Assembly: GCA_951799425.1 (NCBI GenBank)
Contig: OX637391.1
Span: forward strand, 24,724,551-24,788,550
Source of the DNA: Ilex aquifolium
Taxonomy: Eukaryota; Streptophyta; Magnoliopsida; Aquifoliales; Aquifoliaceae
DNA length: 64,000 nucleotides
Direction of reading: 5' to 3'
Part shown: positions 41,071-51,510 of the stretch, piece after piece
Numbering within the stretch: position 1 is the first letter of the stretch
Layout: every line of letters begins with the position of its first letter
Notes under the pieces: model-generated
Told to the model about the DNA's origin: nothing
The model's input: only the letters and a program-made list of their open reading frames with translations
The model's database searches: none
Made by a program: the position numbers and the translations under genes

Positions 41071-44000
41071 AACTTGATTTAATCCAAAATGTGTACACCC
41101 AAGTGCAGGCGGTCAAGCTGTAATCCGGTTTGAGTCCGGAGTCGAATCCACAGGGGACTATTGTTGGTGGTTCAAAATAAGAAGTGGTGGAGACCTAGTG
41201 ATTGTAACCCTTGAGATTTGAAGTTGTGTGATGTATGGGATATCCTGGACAGAATATAAGATTATTTCCAAGAAAGTTTTCTAGGCAGCAGATAAGATAA
41301 GCACAAATGTAAAAAGGTCACTCTTTAGTTCGAGGATCTGGACATGTAGTTAATCAAACGGTTTAGTATATTTGTGCTTGATAACTCAATTAACCCCCGT
41401 GTCAACAGTAGGTTAATTGGAAAATAAAGGTGGATTGTGAGAATTAAGAACATGACTCCGATGTCTTTCTAGAAGTTTACAAGAATTGTCTGTGCCGAGA
41501 CTCAACCCGTCTACAAACAAGCAAGTGTTTCTACAAGACATCCAATCATGACATTAATGTTCCATTTCCATTCTTTAATTAAAGCACAATAATGGTGAAG
41601 ATTGAAGGGTAGTCATGAAGATCTAGCCGAGGTACTTGCCTTGAACCGATGAGTCTTTCTATGCAAGAGTTATCTATGTTATAGAAAGAACTCATGGTTA
41701 TACAAAGTACCTTAGCTTTGCTAGATGCAATCAATCATTCAATAAGCATGGGGAATATAAAGCATTAAGCGTAATTGAAATTGCACAGATATACTTCCGG
41801 ATAATTTATACATAGCCATCACCTCTTACTAAAGAGTGAATGAGAAACTACTCACTCTTCATGGCTTTGGCAAAGCTAAAAAAGTGAGTGATGCTCATTC
41901 CTCCAAGTAGAGGGTGCACGAAGTGCACGAGGTAAAGCACAATAAACATGGAGCCGATTGATTAGCACAAAACATTGCATATTTCATGTGCCAATACATT
42001 CCTTCTTCACTTGCTTTTGGGGATTAAATGAGTGGAATTGTGCTACTTGAGCTATTAACGAAGATTTGTGGTGTTTGCAGATAAAAGGTGATAAATGGTG
42101 CTTCTTAAAGCCTTCTCAAATGGTTTGAGGTGAATGATGATGAAAGGATGGCTTGAAGATAGCTCAGGAGGTGAGGAAGTCAAGAAATCAGAAAATCAGA
42201 GAAGTCGTACCGATACGCCATACCGGTACGCTGAGGCTACTAGAGTTCGACGTACCGGTACGCCATACCGGTACGCTCTGTTGCAACAACCCATATTCTG
42301 CTGGCCATTCTCTGCTGCCTTGAGGGTCCCACCAAATACAATCTCCCACCTGTTTTTGACTCTTCCAACACCATGGACACCCCTTGCACATCTCTCATTG
42401 GACTTTTGGAGCCTTGGTGATCGATGAGGAGAGAGAAGAAAGTGATGCTGGGTGTGCAGACAATGTCTGCACCACCCTGTCTAGCCCCCCTATTGGTAGA
42501 CCTATGGAGGGAGATCACATCACTGAGCTAGGGGACTATCCAGGGACGTTTTTGGGGGGAGATACACCATTATACTGGACATACATTGTAATACACATTG
42601 GAATATAGTGAGAGAAGCTCTAGGAAGAAGATGAATAGTGTTAGAGAGAGAAGTTGAGATTTTTACATTTTCTTCCATGCATTGTCTTCCATTTTCATGT
42701 AAGAATCTTCTAAGCTCTATTCAAAGTCTTTAATGCCATTTATTTCAAGTTGTTTGCAAGTTTAGTCTTCCATTAAAGCTTTCACCATTAATGCTTTCAT
42801 GTTCTTAAATGTCTTAGCTTTAAATGGGTATTGAATGTATTTTTCATCTAGTCTTTGTTTTCCTACATTAATTTAGCTACAATCTTCGTTGCTTTAGAAT
42901 ATCTTTCCATTACATTATTGTCTTTAATTTGAGCATGAGTAGCTAAGCTTTTAAGTTGGCTAATCCAAGGGAGACCTCCTCTTGGGTGTGCCATTTCAAC
43001 TCATTTTCTTTCCTCCTCTTAGAGTACGATGGTTCATTTTGACTGGGTTGAGAGTGGATGCGATTGTGAGTCTTTGATATCCCATAGGCCTAGTCACGGG
43101 TTATGCTTGGATCCTCACATCCATCTTATCCCTAGCTTCCCACGAATCAATTGTTCATCTAAGCACTATTTGAGGAAGACTTCGAGTTGATTTGGAATTC
43201 CCATTGGAATGAACCCTTCGGATTAGCCAACACTTGTCTCATTTCATTTTCATCACAACTCAACTCACAAACCAAACTTCAACTACAAAATATTTTACAC
43301 ATTCTTTTCACTGAAATCACTTTCAAAACGATTCACATCCTTGCCCGAGGAAACGACCTTGGAATACCTCCAAGTAAAACACGACATGCAAAAGTCTTCT
43401 TGCGCTTCGGAAGCATTTTTGCCCACTTGCACATTTCATTTTCCACCATTTCCTTGCCCTTTCTTTTGACATCATTCCAAGGGAGAGTGACACTCCCCTT
43501 CATACACACATCATACATACACATTGAGGGAGAATGTTAAGAGGTTAGGAACAACAAGGAAATAATTCAAGCACCGATCTTCGACAAAGAATGAGTGAAT
43601 CACGTTCCACCTTTCACGGCTTTGGCGAAACTCTAGAAAAGTGGAAGAGTTTCACTCCTCTGAGGGAAGAAAGAAGTTCAAGCAATGGAAGTGAATAGAA
43701 CATATATTGAAAGTAGAAGAAAGCTAATCATTTTTGGAGGGTGATCCGCAACCAAAAGACGATCTATCTTCCTTCTAAACATGGAATAAAAAATATGGAA
43801 AGTAGAAGAAGGCTAGTCACTTTTGGAGGCTCATCCTCAACCAAAAGATCTATCTTCTTCTATACATGTAATTGAAATTTAACCCTAAGACTAACTCTAT
43901 AGCAAGCTAAGAGATGTTGGTCTAAATGCCAAACTAATCTCCAAAACAACTCTTTTTTCTCATCCCCCCCCTCTCTTTTCTACTCTCTCACCATGGGAGT

Positions 44001-44597
44001 ATTTATAGGCAAGGAGGAGGAGACAAGAGGGGGGTGAATGAATAGTGCATGGCTGCCCAAGTCCAAGTGAAAGCTAACCACTCTGCAGCCAGTCTGCAGA
44101 CAACGTTACGTTTGAACGTTGTCTGGCGTTCGAACGTTGTTTCTGTCTTTGCTTGATGGGCGTTCGAATGCCAGATGGGGCCTGACCTTCCCACTCAAGT
44201 GGCATGTGGTCTTCTTTGAAGTTCATTTCCACACTCCATGCAGCATCATGGTCCTCAATTAATTCCAGGGGACGTTCGAACGTTGATTGACGTTCGAACG
44301 TGGTACTCAAGTACCTCAGGGTCTTCCTTCTTGGCTGCAACACGCCATGTCTCACCAATCTGGTCTTCATATGATTGAAGGTAACGTTCAAACATTGATT
44401 GGCATTCGAACGTTCTTGCCTTGGTCCAAGCTCTTCCAATTTTGCTTTAGAATATGCTGGTGTTGCATGAAAGTCTGATATCCATCGCTTTTGGTCCCTT
44501 GTACAATTTATGCCCTGAAATGTCATCATTTAAACTCTATCAAAGTATAATTAGTCTTAAAAGGACATAGTAATATGCTAATTTTAACTACTAATCA
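41071..44597 (-). repeat. 5' LTR of Athila-1, interrupted by solo LTR B
   Basis: About 1907 bp after removing the 1615-bp insertion and one copy of CCGAT. It aligns with 29020-30912 throughout. It has the GTTCGAAC array at about 44105-44420 and a TATA box at 44000-44009 on the minus strand. The inner edge is uncertain by a few bases: it reads AAACTTGAT here against TGACTTGAT in the 3' LTR. Confidence 0.88.
41959..43573 (+). mobile_element. Solo LTR B, Athila-3 family, inside the Athila-1 5' LTR
   Basis: 1615 bp, TGATTAGCAC to TTCAAGCA, flanked by CCGAT (41954-41958 and 43574-43578). The undisrupted site is present in the other LTR of Athila-1 near 29893 (GGAGCCGATCTTCGACAAAG), which confirms the insertion. 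GTACCGGTAC-type palindromes lie at about 42205-42280. Confidence 0.95.
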
Positions 44598-44865
44598 GTC
44601 ACCTGGTATGCAGTTGCAAGCCGAGGAGTGTGCAATAAAAAAGAGAAGGATTACTGAATCATCCTCCGAAGCTCCTGTTGAACTGCAAATCCCCCTTCCG
44701 TCTTATTCGTAAAGAGAAAGGGAAAGAAATAATTGTTCAGGACTCAGCTATCGAGGATATGAATGTTGCCGGGGGGGGGGGGGGGGCAACTAGGGGAGTT
44801 ACCTTGCCTCGAGACCTGTCTACGAACGAGGCAATATCCGATGATGAGATCTTTTCGCAACCCAT
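44598..44865 (+). pseudogene. Antisense extra ORF of Tat-2, middle part
   Basis: Continues the frame after Athila-1: SPGMQLQAEECAIKKRRITE, then after a frame change RLIRKEKGKEIIVQDSAIED. A run of about 16 G at 44770-44785 encodes poly-Gly, and the part ends DEIFSQPI, where Athila-2 is inserted at 44866. Confidence 0.62.
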
Positions 44866-46541
44866 TGCTTGACGGGTTTTCCCTAATCTCCAAACATGAG
44901 TCTGGATTGTGTGTATATGGCTTATACGATTTGGTGAGTGTCACTATCCCTCGGGTTCAATTGCAAGAAATAGGAAAAATTGTGTGTGTGAACAAAAAAC
45001 GTGTCTGTGTGTGTGCAAAAGTGCTCCCCAAGTGTAGAGAGACTTGCAATGTCGTGTTTTACTTGGAAAGGGTATTCCAAGGTCATCTCCTCAAGGAATG
45101 AAAGGTTAAATTGCTTTGAAGGGTGATTTGTAAAGGAATGAAAATTTGAAAATCTTGTGAATTGTGTTTTGGTGAGTTGTGTTTTGGTAAAAATGCAAGA
45201 AAGCAAGGTTGGCTAATCCATACAGGTCATTCCAATGGGAATGCCAAATCAACTCAATTCATTCAACCAATGGTGTCTCTGTGTTTGATTGATTCGTAGG
45301 AAGTGCGGGATTAATGTGGATGTGATGGACAAAAGCATATCCCCGTGACAAGTCTACGGTGTATCAAGAGCCCACAACCACGTCCACACTCAACCTAGTC
45401 AAACCAAACACTTTACACTATGAGGAAGGATGAAAGATAGTCGATTTCAAATACCCAAGAGAAAATTCCTCTTGGACTAGCCAACTAAAAGTTTAGCTAC
45501 TCATAATAAAGGAGAGAACAAACATAATGTAAAGAAACATGGTAGGGAAATGGAATATGAAACTTGTATTGATGTAAGGAAAAAGTTAAACTACAAGAAC
45601 AAAGTCATTTATAAAATACAAAACTTGAAGAGAAAATACCCATTTGTAGAAATGGAAATACAAGAACACTTAACTAAGCTTGATTACAACTTAAATAAAA
45701 GATTTTAGATTGAAAGAGGGAAGGATTACAAGTAAAATAAAGTTTACTACAATGAAAATGGTGAAGGAAATGTAAAAACCCAACTTTCTCTCTCTAAAAC
45801 ATCATCTTCAACCTTGGAACTTCTTTCTCTAAAAGCATGTAAAAAATGAATAATGGTGTAAGCCTCCTCCAATTTCGTCCATCCCCTTCCCTTAGCCTGT
45901 GTGAACTCAGTTGCAATGAGTGGGGAGAGGTTGGACACTTGAAGAAGCAAAAACAGGGCAAGCATGCTCCTCCTATGTTTTCCCAACCACCCCACTTCTC
46001 TCTCTTGCTTATCCACTCTCTCTCACTTGAAATCTAACTTTAGGGGTTAGGATAGCATCGTGGGGTGTCAATTATGTCAGGGTATGGTTTGAATGACAAG
46101 AGGTGGACCCCCGGAGTAGGTGGAGTCGTGTGAGCAGGTATCTGGCAAAATTGGGCAAAACGTACTGGTAGAACGTAAGAAAACCTACTGATAAGTTTTT
46201 CCTAGCATGATTTTCTGCTGGTAGGTTTTTGCATGGCTGAGGTAGAAGAATTCCAATAGCATTTTCTATCGGTAGGTTTTGGATCTTCTACCGGTAGGTT
46301 TTGACTGACTTCTACCAGTAGGTTTTGGTTGACTTCTACCGGTAGGTTTTGTCCTACTTTGGGATTTCCTTGGTTCCTTAAGGTCCCGAGCCATCTGTTA
46401 ATAATTCCCTTCTTCCCCATTGCCTTTGAGCACTTGATGGGAGGATTTATACATGACTTTACCTACAATCACACAAATCTCCATTAATTGTGAGTTCGAA
46501 AGCATTTCTCCCGATTTTCACCACAAAACAAGCATTATGGG

Positions 46542-47887
46542 TGTTGTCCGAATTTGATATTGACAATTTACGTACAAGTATACACGATCAACAAGTAATA
46601 AAGTGATAAATTGAGTATCGTTCCCACGGAGAATTATTGCTAATAACTTCCAAGTACTAACTTTATATCAATTCGATTTTATTTAAACAATTGGAATTGA
46701 ACTATGAAATTACTAATTTAAGACTAAATCTAAAATTACTTAACAATGAGCGATTTTATCGGATAAAAAAATTTAAGATTACAACTTCCCCTAATGTTTC
46801 GTATAAATCTTTCCACTCTCTTTCCAGTTAATTGATCAAAATAAGTTATTAACTGAGACTTCAAAATTATTTATCAAACCTCTTCCGATAGTTAGATGAA
46901 CATATCTCTCCCAATTAAATTACTATATTCTTATGCAAAATAAGTTGGAATAGATTCATTAAGTCTAAACTCTCATAAAAGTTACACACGACATATATGT
47001 ATATTCCTATCCTATACACAAACCCAGCTATTCAATCCGAAGAAGCATCAACTAGACGCATGTCATCATATTCTGATCTAAACCTAGAATTCATCTCCCA
47101 ATTTTATCTAGGTTATCAAATTAATTGATGGCCAAACAATTATATATTAAGCACAAAATATGATAAACAACTCATATATGATCAATAAGAACTAGGAACG
47201 AGAGTAGATCAATTTAACTAAACATCAGGTTCTGTTGCAATCTTAATAAAAATTTAGTTCATAATGTAATTGAAAAACATCCTTCTCAAAGTAAACATCT
47301 CAGAAAATTAAGAAGTAAAAGTAAGAGAAAAAAAATGAAAACTTAGCTGCAATCTTCAATTCCTCTCTAGCCTTCAAGTCCAATCTTCTTTGTGTTGCTT
47401 CCTTCGATCCTTGTCTTCAATTTTCTATCAATCGTTGGTCTTTTTCCTCTTGTTAGCAGCCCCCAAAATCAGTCTATCTCCATCCCAACTCAAACCCTAG
47501 CATATATGTAGCATTAGGGTTCAATTTCAGCCCCAAAACAAGTCAGAATTCGCGTCCAATTTAAAATAGGCGCCTAGGCGCTTAAAACCAGCGCAGGGGC
47601 GCTGAGTTACTGCTTTTCAAGCGCCTAGGTGCTGGTCCTAGCGCAGCTGCGCTGATCCCCTTTTAAGCCTAGAGCTTCTCTTCTTGCTTAGTATTCAAAA
47701 ATCCAACATTTAGGCTACCACATGACCTTGTTTCATTCCAAATCATCTTGTTTCCTTCCAAATGATGCTCCCTACAAAATAAAATTAAAACACACAAAAA
47801 AAATAAAAAAGAACATAAAATACTTGAAAACTTGCAATTTCATCAAGCCGAGATTACGCAATTTGTAGGTATAAAACCCACTCATCA
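46542..47887 (-). mobile_element. Solo LTR E of an unassigned family, inside the Athila-2 3' LTR
   Basis: 1346 bp, TGTTGTCCG to CACTCATCA, flanked by ATGGG (46537-46541 and 47888-47892). The partner LTR at about 58921 has the uninterrupted sequence. It carries GCGCCTAGGCGC (47570-47581) and AGCGCAGCTGCGCT (47640-47653). On the minus strand a TATA-like ACATATATGC follows at about 47500. Orientation is inferred from that. No internal region. Confidence 0.88.
47570..47653 (-). promoter_or_regulatory. GC-rich palindrome cluster of solo LTR E
   Basis: GCGCCTAGGCGC, AGCGC-AGGG-GCGCT, AAGCGCCTAGGTGCT and AGCGCAGCTGCGCT lie within 85 bp of otherwise AT-rich LTR, upstream of a TATA-like element. Confidence 0.6.
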
Positions 47888-48252
47888 ATGGGTGCAAAAA
47901 GAGATACATGATATGCAATATTCTATACTCATCACACCCTCTAACTTGAGTTTTGCTAGTCCCTAGAAAACTTTATTTTCAAACTACACTACATAAAACA
48001 ACAATTCACCAATCAACAAAATACTCAAATCATAAATGAACTTGGGGTAAATTGAAACAAATAAAATGTGGTTCTTTCATTCATAAACTTCATAAGGTAT
48101 AGTACAAAGATCTTGAAACAAAAAGAATGGCCTGTGATCCTAGAGACTCTTCTACTAGGCCGACTACCACTAAACCACTTATGTGCAATCTACCAAAAAA
48201 AACAAAACAAGAGTGGTCTCTCTACTCCTTTGCATCATCACCTGACCCCTTA

Positions 48253-49434
48253 TCAATCCCCCTCATCGTTGTCACCCTCCTCGTCTTCGGTCTTCTCATC
48301 ATTGGACTCCTCCACCTCTAAGACAGTCGAGCCCGTGGAGGCAGAAGTGGAAGGTGGTGGCACTGTAGGGAGAGGCTCTCCTGGGAATGTCTTCTCGAAG
48401 ATCCTAGAGACCATCAGCGTCAGTAGCTGCATAGTCCTGTCGAAGTCGTCCAACTGTCCCTCTATCGCATTAAGGCACTGGGAGACCATCCGAGGTGGGG
48501 TAGATGTGGGTGGCACAGAGGTAGAAGGTCCTGCTGCAGATGGCTCAGCTCTCGGCGGCCTCGCCCTCTTTTCCCTCTGGGCCGACCCTCCTGTCATGGC
48601 CGACCTTTTCATACTGCTAGACTTGCCTATAGCTCCAATCTCTGACGGGAGGGTCACATCAATGAGGCTGCCCTTGATTTTGTTATAGAGGCAGATCTTC
48701 GTGACAAGGTGGGCATAAGGGAGGTTCACCTTCGACTTACTAGCCTGGACATACTCCTTCATCAACTCCCAAATCATGAGAGCTATATCCATCCTCTTGC
48801 CCATCATGAAAGTATAGAGAAGGGCTAGCTTCTCTTCCCCTAGAGTCTTCTCCGCACCCCGAGGTAGCAAATTGTAATGTAAAACCTTGTTCATTACCCT
48901 GTAAGAGTGCTTGAGTGCCCCAACTTGGATTTTTCCCTTAAACTGTGCTAGGTACTCCTACATCAAGCTTGCGTATTCCTAAAGTGATTTCCACCCTTGG
49001 TTGTTGTGAGGATAGACTGTGGTGTTGGGAGATGGTCTTTGGTAATGTAATGCATCCGCAATGACTCCCGATGTGATCTCCATCACTTTCCCTCCCACAT
49101 TGGTTTTCAATAAAAATACATCCTTATCCACCACCTTCAGCTTTTGGTAAAAGTCCCTACACATGGGAAGGATAAAACCTTCCACGGGCTCGGACCAGGC
49201 ATCGATGCCATGGCCCTATATCACTCGGATCACTTCATCGCTTGGCCCTAGGGTGGGACTATCTACATGTTGCTCGCACGTCACATTTTTGTTCTCTATG
49301 CTCTTCATGTAAGCGTCATTTTTTTGCCTTTTTCGTCTTTTCCCACCACTGGGGCTTGCCCCTAAAGTCCTCTTGCGAGATCTCATTCCTGCAGGTGGTG
49401 GAGAACCGAGCCCCGTTTGTTTAGTACGTGCCAT
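48253..49434 (-). pseudogene. 3' ORF of Athila-2 (plant transposon-protein-like) with a histone-H3-like N-terminus
   Basis: The probable start at 49434 gives MARTKQTGLGSPPPAG, then a basic RSRKRTLGASPSGGKRRKRQ stretch that could be a nuclear signal. A stop lies at 49216. The frame then reads EGFILPMCRDFYQKLKVVD and VGGKVMEITSGVIADALH, related to the VREFY...VRG domain of Athila-1. After two more stops (about 48979 and 48960) it reads SYRVMNKVLHYNLLPRGAEK through LALLYTFMMGKRMDIALMI to an acidic C-terminus (SNDEKTEDEEGDNDEGD) at 48253. The long plus-strand frame at 48068-48688 is its shadow. Function unknown. Confidence 0.62.
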
Positions 49435-49825
49435 AACAATCAAAAATGCCCCTAGGGCAACAAAAAGACAACAACCAACTTCATAGTTCATAAAAAATAT
49501 CAAATAAAGCGCGAGAATACTAACCCAATCAAGCCATTCCTTTGAATTCCAAGCTTTGGGTGAGTTAGAGGTCTTTGATGGATTTGGGAAGCTTTATGGA
49601 TGAAAACAGGGTTTTTTTTTGGGAAAAAGTTAAGAAAGTGAGAAGTAATCACTATGAATCACAACTTTGGGGAAGATAATCAGGTGATTTGATGAGTGCC
49701 CAAAAGTTCTTCGAGTATTTGGAAGGTTTTGAGGGAGAGGGGAAGGTTTTTAAGGATGAGATGAGTGAAGAATGTGAAGGGTTTCATCGAAAATTCTGAT
49801 TTAAAACCCTCGGTTTTGAATTTCT

Positions 49826-49905
49826 GGGCAAAACCTACCGGTAGAACGGTGCACTGGAAAAAATCTACCGGTAGGTTTTTGCTAACTTCTACCGGTAAGT
49901 TTCAA
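49826..49905 (-). promoter_or_regulatory. LTR-type palindromes upstream of the Athila-2 3' ORF
   Basis: AAACCTACCGGTAG, TCTACCGGTAGGTTTTT and TTCTACCGGTAAGTTT repeat the family motif of the Athila-2 LTRs, about 400 bp upstream of the 3' ORF start. Only weak A/T-rich TATA candidates follow. Confidence 0.45.
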
Positions 49906-49949
49906 CTTTTTCAAAAATTTTCCTGTGCTCACTTCCTCACCTCCACTCC

Positions 49950-51510
49950 AAGTTTATTCAACTCCCACACATTCTAATAACCTATTTACAACCTCAACTC
50001 CACAAAAAACCTGACCCATACTACTGAACCATAAATGTGTGACCATGCCCAAATTCATTTACGAAATTGCAATGCGATTTTAGTTTTGATGCTTTCAAAA
50101 CACATGACATGGAATTCTAAATTCAACAACAAAATGAACACCCAATATATAAAGCACAAATTTAAATACAAAAGACATTCCTATTCCTTTCTCATAACTA
50201 AATTTTGAGCAATATTTCTCTATCCTACTACAAGCACATGGTTGTCTGACAAAATTTTTCAAACACCTGAACTAAGCACACATAACTTTCATCATGGCTT
50301 TAAATGCTATTCTATAGTATACACTTACACATTTGTTTTCAAACTCGTGTGTGTGTGAAATGCACATGTAATTTAAGCATTTACTCAACATTTTTCTTTT
50401 CCTTTCTTTTCTTTTTCAACCCCATTTTTGTCTTTTTTTCTTGGATTTTTTTCTTCTTTTTTTCCCTTCAAAAATTAAAATCGACACCATTCATTCCTTT
50501 TTGGGTTTCCTCAACATATTTTCTTTCCTTTATGATCAATCACAGTCAGTCTTGGAACAACCAATGTGTGGTAATTTTAATCATTTTGCACTAGCTTGGT
50601 TAATCATGTGGCATGGAAACACATTTTCAATTATGGCTCAATCACGGCACTAGGGATAGATTTATTACAAGAAAAAGGCTAAGGCACAAAGCAATTCAAA
50701 GATGGCCTAAGATCATCTCTAGATAAGCATGGGGAGACATATTTCATTTTAAGACAAAGTCAATTAACCATCCATAGCACTCTAACCAAAGCAAGCATAA
50801 TGAGATTATTGAACAAATTTTTGAATTTGAAAAATTGTTCCTTTGAGTAAATATAAGTCCCCTCAAACAAGGATTGGCACTAAATCTCACAAGGGTACTT
50901 ACTTCATCTCCACTATCTATGTCAAGCTCTAAAATGTGAATCCAATGCCTAAATTGCCGAAATTACACATTCAATGTGCACTATGGTTGAGTTCGAAAGA
51001 AAACACATATGTGATACTCCAGCATAGCATAAACTTCTATGATGTGCTCATGTATTCAAAGTTCAAAGTGAAGATCTAACTATCAGTAAACTCATAACAC
51101 TTTGAATAGGAGAATATGGTTCAACATTTAGATATGTTTCACAAAAAATTTTAAAATTTTTTCACATATTTTTCAAAAAATTGGTAGAATATGTGAATAG
51201 TGCATTTCACCACAAAATGGTATTATAAACAAAAATTTGGTGTATCATACAAATGATGCACCTCACCCCCCCCCAACTTGAACTATGCATTGTCCTCAAT
51301 GCAACAAAAAGATATGGAATGCAATGATGGACTTAAAATAAAACGAGAAGGGTAAGAGAACACCTCGCAACGAGCTTTGACAAAAACACCATAGTCTGCA
51401 AATGTGGAAAAAAAAAAAGAACACTATGCATAGATAAAAGTAAGTAACTAATTAAATTTGCAAAGTAAAGAATAAAGGAAAGCGACAGTACACTAAAGTC
51501 TAATTGAACA
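49950..51510 (-). other. Untranslated spacer of Athila-2 between pol and 3' ORF, with an internal PPT-like tract
   Basis: AT-rich, without coding similarity. At 51265-51282 the minus strand reads CAAGTTGGGGGGGGGGTGAG, similar to the 3' PPT region (ACTCAAGTTAGAGGGTG) next to 47934. The preceding GACAATGCATAGTT resembles GACTAGCAAAACT. Confidence 0.5.

Larger units (their letters stand above)
29020..44597 (-). mobile_element. Athila-1: Athila-lineage Ty3/gypsy element, full structure, degenerate
   Basis: Flanked by GTCAC (29015-29019 and 44598-44602). Joining the flanks restores the reading SPTQSPGMQLQ of the Tat-2 extra ORF. The minus-strand order is 5' LTR (about 41071-44597, holding solo LTR B), PBS, gag, protease, RT, RNase H, integrase, an internal PPT-like tract, a palindrome/TATA block, 3' ORF, PPT and 3' LTR (29020-30912). 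LTR pairs differ more than the Tekay pairs, so this insertion is older. Confidence 0.9.
44866..47934 (-). repeat. 3' LTR of Athila-2, interrupted by solo LTR E
   Basis: About 1718 bp after removal of the insertion, against 1708 bp for the partner. Begins TGCTTGACGG and ends ACTCATCA. Repeated AAACCTACCGGTAGGTTTT motifs lie at about 46160-46355. No clear TATA box was found. Confidence 0.9.

Noticed and set aside
44770..44785. Poly-G run as a functional G-quadruplex or frameshift site
   Set aside because: It lies in a broken extra ORF, is a simple homopolymer likely to vary by slippage, and may be mis-sized in assembly.
48068..48688. A 206-codon plus-strand frame
   Set aside because: It is antisense to the Athila-2 3' ORF (48894-48253), which has the family-like sequence; composition is that of a shadow.
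50304..50653. Phe-rich short frames suggesting membrane proteins
   Set aside because: They arise from T-rich untranslated sequence of Athila-2 on the antisense strand.
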